A stretch of DNA of 64,000 bases from Microbacterium sp. XT11 (lineage in GTDB: Bacteria; Actinomycetota; Actinomycetes; Actinomycetales; Microbacteriaceae), in assembly GCF_001513675.1 (NCBI RefSeq), contig NZ_CP013859.1, positions 2,357,081-2,421,080 of the forward strand. The letters run 5' to 3'. Both the position numbers and the translations under genes were made by a program. Positions 15,380 to 22,563 of the stretch are shown here, in pieces (the stretch's first letter is position 1; every line of letters starts with the position of its first letter). The notes under the pieces were generated by a model, which was given only the letters and a program-made list of their open reading frames with translations, made no database searches and had not been told where the DNA came from.

Positions 15380-15949
15380 ATGGCTGCGGACTCCGCAGGT
15401 AACGACATCACGCTGGTCTCCGTTCCCGTCACCGGGTTCGTGGCCCTGGCACCGTTCGGCACGGCCATCCCGACGCCCGTGGAGGGCGCCGACGCGGCCT
15501 TCGTGCTCCCGGCGGCGTTCAAGAAGCTCGGTCTGCTGAAGACGGACGGCGGGCCGGGGTGGACGTGGGAGCAGGACGGCGACCCGATCGAGTTCTGGCA
15601 GGACGGGTACAGCATCCCGTCTGGTCTCGCGAACGTCGCTGTGGCGGCGACTGCGGCCGAGATGAACGAGTGGGTTCGGCAGATCAAGTCCGGGAAGACC
15701 CCGGACGCGAACGGGTACATCACGTTCGACGGTGGCGGCCACGCGACCCAGTACGTCCTGTTCTCGGAGGAGATCTTCAAGAACGGGGCGATCCGGCGCC
15801 GTGTCGCTCCTAACGTGCAGGTGCAGACGGTGGTGGAGGACCGCAACACCCGAGGCGAGGTGCTGGGTGACGCGTTCACGTTCAAGGTGAACCGGTCGCC
15901 GCTGGTGAACAACGACCACTTCGGCGAGTGGGTGCTCCCGCCCGCCTGA
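15380..15949 (+). CDS. Major tail tube protein
   Basis: 189 residues from the ATG at 15380. It is beta-rich with few charged helices (PVTGFVALAPFGTAIPTP ... GWTWEQDGDPIEFWQDG ... GDAFTFKVNRSPLVNNDHFGEWVLPP), which fits the tail-tube fold. It sits between the tail terminator and the frameshifted chaperone pair, the canonical place. Its gene stands alone between two strong hairpins, consistent with high and separate expression. Confidence 0.88.
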   Translation: MAADSAGNDITLVSVPVTGFVALAPFGTAIPTPVEGADAAFVLPAAFKKLGLLKTDGGPGWTWEQDGDPIEFWQDGYSIPSGLANVAVAATAAEMNEWVRQIKSGKTPDANGYITFDGGGHATQYVLFSEEIFKNGAIRRRVAPNVQVQTVVEDRNTRGEVLGDAFTFKVNRSPLVNNDHFGEWVLPPA

Positions 15950-15957
15950 CCCCAGGT

Positions 15958-15997
15958 GTGGGGTGCCGTGTCCTTCGTGGGTGGCACGGCACCCCAC
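15958..15997 (+). terminator. Strong hairpin after the major tail gene
   Basis: GTGGGGTGCCGTG pairs perfectly over 13 bases with CACGGCACCCCAC around a 14-base loop, followed by TTTCACTCTCC. It would end most transcripts from the major tail gene or act as a processing site. Confidence 0.75.
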
Positions 15998-16047
15998 TTT
16001 CACTCTCCTCTCCACCCACGACCACCACCCACGAACAGGAGACGGAA

Positions 16048-16446
16048 ATGGCTGCTCCCAGCCCTCGAAAGACCACGAAGCGCCCCCAGGCCCAGAAGAC
16101 CGATTCGACGCGCGAGAGTTCACCTGTGGAGGTAAAGAAGGCCACTCGCACGTACACGGTCGAGGACGACGTCCTGCACTACACGACCAAGGCCGGGTTC
16201 GACCTGGCGATCGACCTCGACTTCCCACCGGAGCTGCTGAAGCTCGCGATGGGTACGGACGACGAAGACCGTGACGAAGACGAGCAGTTCGAGATCATGG
16301 CGCGCACGTTCGGCGATAACTTCCAGGACGCGTACAAGTCGATGGGTGTCCTCGAGCGGAAGCGCCTCCAGGCGGCCGTGTTCACCGAGTTCCAGAAGGC
16401 CATGGGTATCACCATGGGGGAATCCTCGGGCTCCTCTCGTTCGTAG
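16048..16446 (+). CDS. Tail assembly chaperone, short form (gpG-like)
   Basis: 132 residues from the ATG at 16048. A basic N-terminal stretch is followed by VEDDVLHYTTKAGFDLAIDLDFPPELLKLAM and an acidic region, then FQDAYKSMGVLERKRLQAAVFTEFQKAMG, a pattern seen in actinophage chaperones upstream of the tape measure. It ends at a TAG at 16444-16446 shortly after a slippery G run. It would bind the tape measure protein during tail assembly and be absent from the finished virion. Confidence 0.85.
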   Translation: MAAPSPRKTTKRPQAQKTDSTRESSPVEVKKATRTYTVEDDVLHYTTKAGFDLAIDLDFPPELLKLAMGTDDEDRDEDEQFEIMARTFGDNFQDAYKSMGVLERKRLQAAVFTEFQKAMGITMGESSGSSRS

Positions 16447-16811
16447 AGGAGCACCGCAAGCCCGTCCGGTTCGACCTGCAACGCCTCGGCCTTGATCTTG
16501 ACGATCTGGGGTCGGGGCGTCTGCGGTATCGGCGGTGCGCGGATCTGATCGAGGAACTGTTCAGGGAGCGCGGTTCCCACGTTGTCGCTGCGCTGCGCGG
16601 GTACGACTGGGTCGCGTCGGACGCAGATGTCGCGCTGATCACGCTCGCTGAGTGGTATGCGAACGTGCACCGCGACCCGACGAAGTCTCGTGAGCCGTTC
16701 CGGTTCCCGCGGCCGTGGCCCGAGAAGGACCCGAACGCGGATGTGACGGCGGAGCAGCGCGCCGAGCTGGAGCGGAAGCTCCTGGAACGGAGTGCGCTCC
16801 GGGACCGATGA
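16048..16811 (+). CDS. Tail assembly chaperone, frameshifted long form (gpGT-like)
   Basis: A -1 shift at GGGGGAA (16416-16422) moves ribosomes from the short frame into an open frame that runs without stop from 16419 to the TGA at 16809-16811. The product is about 254 residues; its extension begins GILGLLSFVEEHRKPVRFDL and continues with RRCADLIEELFRE and RGYDWVASDADVALITLAEWY, which reads as a real protein. The extension has no start codon or ribosome binding site of its own. Such paired chaperones are near-universal before tape measure genes in long-tailed phages. The exact shift base is inferred. Confidence 0.85.
16416..16422 (+). promoter_or_regulatory. Programmed -1 ribosomal frameshift site
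   Basis: GGGGGAA, read as G-GGG-GAA in the first frame, allows the GGG tRNA to re-pair one base back. It lies 24 bases before the zero-frame stop and at the junction where the -1 frame becomes open. No clear downstream pseudoknot was identified by eye. Confidence 0.7.
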
Positions 16812-16821
16812 GGAGGAGCGC

Positions 16822-18957
16822 ATGGGCTCTCAGGTTGCCGTCGCCGAGGTCGCGGTTGTCCCCACGTTCAAGGGGTTCCGGAAGCTGGTCACGGCGGAGA
16901 CCGACGGGGCCGCGAAGTCTGCCACGTCGGGTTTCTCGCGTGCGTTCGCGAAGACGGGGAACGACACTGGGAAGGCGACCGGCTCCGGGTTCAAGAAGGC
17001 GTTTGAGCAGTCCGCGAAGGGCACCAGCGACAAGGTCGCGAAGGCGCTCGAGGCGGATGTCGCGAAGGCGTCCCGTGCCCTGTCGGCTGCGCGCCTGAAG
17101 GAGCAGGACGCGATCGGCAAGGTCCGAGTCGCTCAGGCACAGCTGAACGAGGCGAACAAGAAGTACGCGGCTGACTCGTCCCAGGTGATCCGGGCACAGG
17201 AACGTCTCGCCACCGCGTCGCGCCAGCTCGAGTCAGCACACGAGGGCACAGAGCGGGCTACGGACGATCTGAAGCGTTCCCAGAGTGAACTGGCTCGTGC
17301 CGCCGACCGAGCTGGTGACGAACTGGCCCAGGCCGGAGACCGCGGCGTCACCGGTTTCAGATCGAACGTGATCGGTGGGGTGAAGTCGTTCGCGGCACCA
17401 CTGATTGCCGCTTTCGCAGCCCTCGGAATCGGCAACATCGTCGCGGACGCGTTCGACCAGGCGAAGGACTTTGTCCTTGAGTCGATCTCCATCGCATCGG
17501 ACCTGAACGAGTCCGTCAACGCGGTGCAGGTCACCTACGGGGACGCCGCCGACGAAGTGCTCAAGCTCGGAGAGAACTCGGCGAAGGCATTCGGCCTGAG
17601 CAATAACGAACTCAACGCCTACGCGACGCAGTTCTCGAGCTTCGTGAAGACGATCGCCGGGAGCGGTGGAGACGTCGCGGGGACTCTCGAGCAGCTGATT
17701 GGCCGCGGTACAGACTTCGCGTCGGTGATGAACCTCGACGTGGCTGATGCGTTGGAGGTGTTCCAGTCTGGTCTTGCCGGAGAGACGGAGCCGCTGCGGA
17801 AGTATGGCATCGATCTGTCTGCTGCCACGGTTGAGCAGTACGCGTACGCGAACGGCATTGCTGCCGCCGGCGAGCAGCTCACCGAAGCGCAGAAGGTGCA
17901 GGCCCGTTATGGGGCGCTGCTGCAGCAGACAAACCAGGTCGCTGGTGACTTCGTCAACACGCAGGATGAGCTCGCGAACAGGAACCGCACGAACGCGGCT
18001 GTTTGGGAGGACATCCAAGCGAAGCTCGGTGCCGGGTTTCTTCCGGTTGCGGAGGAGCTTGCGGGGATCATCGGTGATGATCTTCTGCCGGTCATCGGGG
18101 CTCTCGCGGAGGAGGAAGGCCCGAAGCTCGCTGAGGCGTTCGCGGATATCCTTCCGGATCTGACGGAGATCGCGAAGGATCTGCTGCCGCAGTTGCCTTT
18201 CCTGTTCGAGCAGGCGGCCGAAACGTTGCCCGAGCTGATCAGCCTGCTGGGGTTGCTCATCCCGTTGTTCGTCGATGGGGCCAACAACGCGTCGGCGTTC
18301 ATCACCGGTGTCGGTGCGTTGTTCTCGTTCTTGGCCGGCGATACGACGCTCACGGAGTTCGCTGGTGACCTGCTCGGTTTGCAGGGGCCGCTGGCGAGTG
18401 TCTGGCAGTGGGCGATGGACGCCGGAAGCAAGATCGGCGTGGCGTTCTTCAACGCGAAGCAGTGGGTGCAGCAGGGCATCAACGACATCGTCGCGTTCGT
18501 GACGAGCCTGCCGACCCGCGCCGCGCAAGCGCTGGTCGATATCGGTGGGGTTCTCGTCCAGGCCGGTAAGGACCTGATGGGCGGGTTCCTCAAGGGCATC
18601 GAGGCGATGACCAAGCCGATCGGTGACGCGGTCAGCGGTGTCCTCGACTGGGTCGCAGGGTTCTTCCCGCACTCCCCGGCGAAGCGCGGCCCATTCTCGG
18701 GTTCCGGGTGGTCGCAGCTGCGGAAGTCCGGTGAGGCGTTCTGGGAGCAGTGGGTCGGCGGGATGGGCGACGAGGGCCCCGGGTTCCCGGAGTTCCCCGG
18801 CGGCGGTCCGTTCCCCGCCCCCGGCACCGCCGGTGGTGGTGGTGCTCCTCGAGGCGGCGTGGTGGTGAACCAGTCGAACACGTACGCGCATGAGGACCCG
18901 CAGGTCGCGGCGCAGCTCGCGCGCGACCAGCTCGATCACCTGCTGAGGAGCTACTGA
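16822..18957 (+). CDS. Tape measure protein
   Basis: 711 residues from the ATG at 16822 (GAGGAG five bases upstream); an earlier ATG at 16792 falls inside the chaperone extension. The N-terminal third is coiled coil (ALSAARLKEQDAIGKVRVAQAQLNEANKK and on). Hydrophobic stretches follow near 200-220 and 480-520 (LISLLGLLIPLF, FITGVGALFSFLAG), typical of the membrane-inserting part. The C-terminal region carries WVAGFFPHSPAKRGPFSGSGW, a motif common at tape-measure ends. Length sets tail length; 711 residues at about 0.15 nm each suggest roughly 105 nm, a moderate siphovirus tail. Confidence 0.93.
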   Translation: MGSQVAVAEVAVVPTFKGFRKLVTAETDGAAKSATSGFSRAFAKTGNDTGKATGSGFKKAFEQSAKGTSDKVAKALEADVAKASRALSAARLKEQDAIGKVRVAQAQLNEANKKYAADSSQVIRAQERLATASRQLESAHEGTERATDDLKRSQSELARAADRAGDELAQAGDRGVTGFRSNVIGGVKSFAAPLIAAFAALGIGNIVADAFDQAKDFVLESISIASDLNESVNAVQVTYGDAADEVLKLGENSAKAFGLSNNELNAYATQFSSFVKTIAGSGGDVAGTLEQLIGRGTDFASVMNLDVADALEVFQSGLAGETEPLRKYGIDLSAATVEQYAYANGIAAAGEQLTEAQKVQARYGALLQQTNQVAGDFVNTQDELANRNRTNAAVWEDIQAKLGAGFLPVAEELAGIIGDDLLPVIGALAEEEGPKLAEAFADILPDLTEIAKDLLPQLPFLFEQAAETLPELISLLGLLIPLFVDGANNASAFITGVGALFSFLAGDTTLTEFAGDLLGLQGPLASVWQWAMDAGSKIGVAFFNAKQWVQQGINDIVAFVTSLPTRAAQALVDIGGVLVQAGKDLMGGFLKGIEAMTKPIGDAVSGVLDWVAGFFPHSPAKRGPFSGSGWSQLRKSGEAFWEQWVGGMGDEGPGFPEFPGGGPFPAPGTAGGGGAPRGGVVVNQSNTYAHEDPQVAAQLARDQLDHLLRSY

Positions 18958-19739
18958 TGCCGATCGCTGATCTTACGATCCGGGTGCAGTCCCGCATCAT
19001 CCGGTCGCGTCCTGACGTGGACGAGCCTGGCTTGTACATCAAGCCGGACGGGTTCAGCGGGTGGGACGGGACCGCGGATGTGCGGCGTGAGTCCGTCGAG
19101 CGTCCCGGGGAAGATGGGGAGTTCGATCTTCCCGTCTACTCCGGGGCGCGGGTCGTGAAGGTCGACGGTGTTGTCCTGGCGGACAGTCTGGACAGTCTCG
19201 GGTGGTGGAAGCACCACGTGATGGGTATCGGCGCCGGTGGTGTCCGGTTCCGGGTCGAGGTTGATCATCACGGGGAGACGCTGTGGGCGTGGGCGCGGCG
19301 TGGGGGACAGGCGGAGTTCACGGACTCCGGTATCCGGTCCCGGCTGCTTCATGCGGGGTTCTTCCAGCAGTGGGTGTTCCCTGACCCGCGGAAGTACGGC
19401 GAGACGAACGTCTCAACGCGGGGGACGACGGTTCAGGCCTACCACCGGGGAAACGCCCCAGTATCGCCAGTTGTGGAGGTAACGGGACCGTTCCCGAACG
19501 GGTACACGGTCACCGCGGCCGGTCGGACTCTGACGGTGACGGCTCCGCTGCCTGCGGGGTCGGTGGATCGGATCGAGATCGGACGGTCCCGCCTGTTCCG
19601 CAATGGTTCCCGCCTGTTGGGGGCGATCAGTGTGCCGGGACGGTGGGCGATCCCCGGAGGTGTGCAGGTGACGCATGCCCTGACGGGTGCGGGCGGTAGC
19701 GGGTCGATGGTGGTTCGCACCCTCGACGCGTTCGAGTAG
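18957..19739 (+). CDS. Distal tail protein / minor tail protein
   Basis: 260 residues, its ATG overlapping the tape measure stop. It starts with a beta-rich domain (DEPGLYIKPDGFSGWDGTADVRRESVERPGEDGEFDLP) and has a later FFQQWVFPDPRKYGE segment typical of distal-tail (Dit-like) proteins of actinophages, then a beta-sandwich C-terminus. As the first gene after the tape measure it most likely forms the ring linking the tail tube to the tip. Confidence 0.75.
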   Translation: MPIADLTIRVQSRIIRSRPDVDEPGLYIKPDGFSGWDGTADVRRESVERPGEDGEFDLPVYSGARVVKVDGVVLADSLDSLGWWKHHVMGIGAGGVRFRVEVDHHGETLWAWARRGGQAEFTDSGIRSRLLHAGFFQQWVFPDPRKYGETNVSTRGTTVQAYHRGNAPVSPVVEVTGPFPNGYTVTAAGRTLTVTAPLPAGSVDRIEIGRSRLFRNGSRLLGAISVPGRWAIPGGVQVTHALTGAGGSGSMVVRTLDAFE

Positions 19740-19750
19740 AGGAGGTCCCG

Positions 19751-20842
19751 GTGGCGTGGAGCACTCGCATCTTCGACACCCAGACGGGTGCACCGATCGA
19801 GATCATCACCCCAAGGTCGGGGACCTGGTCGCGTGGCGACAGGATGCCGAACCGCACCGTCCTGAACCTTGGCGACGACGGACTCACCCGGGCGCAGCGA
19901 AAGGACCTCTTCCAGCCGCGCGTGCGGTCCGTCGCCGTCTGCTGGGACGACACCCCCGTCTACTTCGGGCGGATCACGAACGTCGACTACGAGAAGAACA
20001 CCCAGGAGCTGACGCTCACCCACCAGGACTTCCGCACTCTCGCCGCGAAACGGCACCTGTGGGGTGTGAGCTCCTACAACCCGGCGTTCACGATGGACTT
20101 CCGCGGCTACTCGATGCGTGGCGTGGTACGGCAGATCCTGTACTACGCGTTCGTGCACCCGTACTCGCCTGCGTGGCCGATCAACGTCGACGTCGGTGGG
20201 GCGGAGTTGGGGTCGTCGCCGTGGGCGCTGTACTTCGGGTACGACCTGCAGACCGCGGACGAGATCCTGCAGGACATCGAGGACGACCTGAACGGGCCCG
20301 ACATCGAGCTCGAGCCCGTGTACCGGTCTGGGGTGGCGTGGCTGGAAGCCCGCATCGGCACCCCGTTCCTCACCGGTCCGACGTTCGAGCTGCCGTTGAC
20401 CGCGTCCGCGACTCCCGGTGTCGATGATGGCGGGTCGCTGCTGAACGTGAAGGTGCAGGCGGATGGGACGGAGCAGGCGACGGGTGTGTTCACGCTCGGC
20501 CGCGGTTCCGAGGAGGACATGCGGTGGGGTGAAGCGTCCCTGCCGTCGTCGTACCCGGTGTCCAGCGACTACGTCGTCCCGTACAAGGACGTCGACGACA
20601 CGGCCCGTCTGAACACGCTCGCGCAGTCGTGGGTGCAGTCTCATGCGGGGCCGCGCGTGCAGTGGTCCGCGGACGTCCTCACCCGGGACGTGTCGCCGGC
20701 GCAGCTGCGTGTCGGGTCGATGCTCCGCATCCTCACGGACGGTGACCCGTGGATCGATGACGGCGTGATCTCCCGCAGGGTGATCGGGTACAAGGGGACG
20801 ACCGAGTCGGACCAGTTCACGCTCATCTTGGAGGAGGGGTAA
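19751..20842 (+). CDS. Tail-tip protein (ReqiPepy6 Gp37-like)
   Basis: 363 residues from the GTG at 19751 (GAGGAGGTC upstream). The pattern VYFGRITNVDYEKNTQELTLTHQDFRTLAAKR near residue 75-105 and the later ITDLxxGD-like stretch RVGSMLRILTDGDPWIDDGVISRRVIG fit the Siphovirus ReqiPepy6 Gp37-like family, whose members act as baseplate hub or tail-associated proteins. No lysozyme or peptidase motif is seen. Its last base overlaps the next start. Confidence 0.75.
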   Translation: MAWSTRIFDTQTGAPIEIITPRSGTWSRGDRMPNRTVLNLGDDGLTRAQRKDLFQPRVRSVAVCWDDTPVYFGRITNVDYEKNTQELTLTHQDFRTLAAKRHLWGVSSYNPAFTMDFRGYSMRGVVRQILYYAFVHPYSPAWPINVDVGGAELGSSPWALYFGYDLQTADEILQDIEDDLNGPDIELEPVYRSGVAWLEARIGTPFLTGPTFELPLTASATPGVDDGGSLLNVKVQADGTEQATGVFTLGRGSEEDMRWGEASLPSSYPVSSDYVVPYKDVDDTARLNTLAQSWVQSHAGPRVQWSADVLTRDVSPAQLRVGSMLRILTDGDPWIDDGVISRRVIGYKGTTESDQFTLILEEG

Positions 20843-21534
20843 TGGTCGCTCGGCAGCGCCTCGACCTCCCGGGCGCGACGACGGGGTTGCAGCGTCGACT
20901 GCAACGGCAGGAACGTAACGCTCCGCTGGGGTTCTCGTCGATCACGCGTGGCGGGTTGCGGGTGCAGTCCCCGGACGGGATTCAGGTGAAGACCGTCACG
21001 GGCGGCGCGCCCGGTATGCGGGTCACGGGGCTGCAGATCGTGGACGGCACGCTCCGGATCACTGGCACGTTGGAGGGTGGCGGGACGTGGGTGTGGTCCG
21101 GAACGTTGACGCAGACGGGTACCTCGAACCTGAACGGTCCGTGGAACCTGAACGGCCCCGGCACGATCGCTGGCGACGTCACCCAGACCGGCAACACAAC
21201 CCAGCAGGGGAACGTGAACGTGACCGGCGGGGGGAAGATCACGGCCGGGAACATCGAGATCAATCCGAGCGCGAACGGCGGGACGATCAAGGTCGGTGGA
21301 CACTCGATCTACGTGAGCGGCGCCGTGCTCACCATCCTGCACGCGAGCGGGAATCAGGTCGTTCTGAACAATGGCGGCGTCAGCCTGGTGGCGGGAACCA
21401 AGAGCCTCGCTGTGCAGACGAGCGGGGTGTCCCTGAACGGGCTTCCGACGATCCCTCGGGCGTCAGCGAACAACGCGACAGTCGGCTCTCTCTACATCGA
21501 CAGCGCCGGACAGGTCTACCGAGTGGTGAACTAG
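20842..21534 (+). CDS. Tail-tip protein with repetitive beta segment
   Basis: 230 residues. The central part is built from short Gly/Asn/Thr-rich repeats (TQTGTSNLNGPWNLNGPGTIAGDVTQTGNTTQQGNVNVTGGG), which suggests a beta-solenoid shaft like those of phage fibres and spikes. The N-terminus (QRRLQRQE) is charged and probably anchors to the hub. It is the last gene before an inserted minus-strand lipoprotein gene with which it overlaps by four bases. Confidence 0.65.
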   Translation: MVARQRLDLPGATTGLQRRLQRQERNAPLGFSSITRGGLRVQSPDGIQVKTVTGGAPGMRVTGLQIVDGTLRITGTLEGGGTWVWSGTLTQTGTSNLNGPWNLNGPGTIAGDVTQTGNTTQQGNVNVTGGGKITAGNIEINPSANGGTIKVGGHSIYVSGAVLTILHASGNQVVLNNGGVSLVAGTKSLAVQTSGVSLNGLPTIPRASANNATVGSLYIDSAGQVYRVVN

Positions 21535-21980
21535 CCGACGTCAGGGATCAGCTCGGGGCAGTAGTTGTAGAGCGCGCCATTGAGGATCGCCGACGTGTCG
21601 AGGTAGTAGCCCGTGGAGCTAGGCTCCTCGCCTTCAACGAGGCGGATATCCTCCCAGGCGACGCCGGAAAGCACCTGCTCGCACGCCTGATGTCCGGCAG
21701 CGATGAGCTGGGCATCAGTAGCGTTCCCGATCGTCGTTGTCGGAGGCAGCTCGTCGCGCACGTATTGAAGGAATGCGGCGTCGGCCTCGCTCGCCGAATC
21801 TGACGTGGGCGCAGGCGTCTCAGCGACGAGCGGCTCGGGCGTCTCCGCCGGTGCGTCCGTCTCGGCCGCGGCGGAAGCCGTGCGCTCGTCGGCGGCGTTC
21901 CCGGTCCCGCTCGCACATCCTGTGAGAGTGATCGAAACCAGTGCCGCGAGAACTACTGTTGCGGCTGTAACCTTGGGCAT
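21531..21980 (-). CDS. DUF732-like lipoprotein (accessory gene)
   Basis: 149 residues. The N-terminus is a lipoprotein signal: basic start, hydrophobic core (AATVVLAALVSITLTGC) with LTGC lipobox and Cys at 22. A Glu/Ala/Thr-rich linker leads to a domain of about 80 residues with FLQYVRDELPP, IAAGHQACEQVLSGVAWE and NYCPEL, matching the actinobacterial DUF732 pattern with two conserved cysteines. It lies antisense in the tail operon and has a GAGGAG ribosome binding site and an upstream TAGACT. I infer expression in the lysogen on the outer face of the membrane, where it might block infection by related phages. Confidence 0.72.
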   Translation of the reverse strand: MPKVTAATVVLAALVSITLTGCASGTGNAADERTASAAAETDAPAETPEPLVAETPAPTSDSASEADAAFLQYVRDELPPTTTIGNATDAQLIAAGHQACEQVLSGVAWEDIRLVEGEEPSSTGYYLDTSAILNGALYNYCPELIPDVG

Positions 21981-22005
21981 GTCGACTCCTCGTTAGTCGG
22001 CGTCT

Positions 22006-22035
22006 GGCCCGGACGAGCTCCACCTCGTTCGGGCC
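22006..22035 (+). terminator. Strong hairpin between lipoprotein and tail genes
   Basis: GGCCCGGACGAG pairs with CTCGTTCGGGCC (one G-T pair) around six bases, followed by TTCTTCG on the plus strand. On the minus strand it falls in the leader of the lipoprotein gene. It may end read-through from the tail operon, or shape the lipoprotein mRNA. Confidence 0.6.
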
Positions 22036-22049
22036 TTCTTCGTGCCCGG

Positions 22050-22055
22050 AGTCTA
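22050..22055 (-). promoter_or_regulatory. -10 element for the lipoprotein gene
   Basis: TAGACT on the minus strand, about 70 bases before the lipoprotein ATG. This gives a leader containing the 22006-22035 hairpin and the ribosome binding site. The -35 region is weak (TTCCGT). Confidence 0.4.
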
Positions 22056-22133
22056 TCGCGGCCACGCGCCGTACGGAAGAGCGCGAGCTGACACTGCGCT
22101 TCATGAATCTCTCGTTCCAGACCCGGAGGCGAC

Positions 22134-22559
22134 ATGACGCTGCTCATTGGTAAGGCGCTCGACGCGCGGTACTCGGTGATCGACTACCGGTCTACGACTG
22201 TGAAGTTCACGCTGTCGGATGACCCGACTCTGACGGCGGCGGGCACGTTTGTTGCTGATCGTCCCGTGATGGTCGCGACAGATCAGACGGGATCGTTCAG
22301 CGTGGACCTGGCACCGACAACGACGATGCGTGGCGATCGCTGGTACTGGATGACCCTGGTCTACCTCGACGAGGCTGGCAACTTCGTTAGCGAAGACCGT
22401 CTGCCGTGGAAACTACGCATCCCCGACGCACCGACGGTGACTTTGGACGAGGCGATCGATGCCCCGCCCGAGGCCGGCGAGGTGTGGGTCGGTGCGACTG
22501 ACAACTCCGATTACCAGTTCTGGTTCAACCCGGACACGCAAGAACTTCGATGGGAGTGA
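22134..22559 (+). CDS. Minor structural (tail) protein, beta-rich
   Basis: 141 residues, GGAGGCGAC before the ATG. The first half is a beta sandwich (VIDYRSTTVKFTLSDDPTLTAAGTF ... RWYWMTLVYLDEAGNFVSEDRLPWKLRIP), then a linker and the short WVGATDNSDYQFWFNPDTQELRWE end. It precedes the tailspike by four bases and so probably forms the adaptor that holds the spike on the tail tip. No named family was recognised. Confidence 0.55.
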   Translation: MTLLIGKALDARYSVIDYRSTTVKFTLSDDPTLTAAGTFVADRPVMVATDQTGSFSVDLAPTTTMRGDRWYWMTLVYLDEAGNFVSEDRLPWKLRIPDAPTVTLDEAIDAPPEAGEVWVGATDNSDYQFWFNPDTQELRWE

Positions 22560-22563
22560 CCCG

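Noticed and set aside
16792..16821. Earlier ATG at 16792 as the tape measure start
   Set aside because: It lies within the frameshifted chaperone and lacks a ribosome binding site, whereas 16822 has GAGGAG at the right distance.
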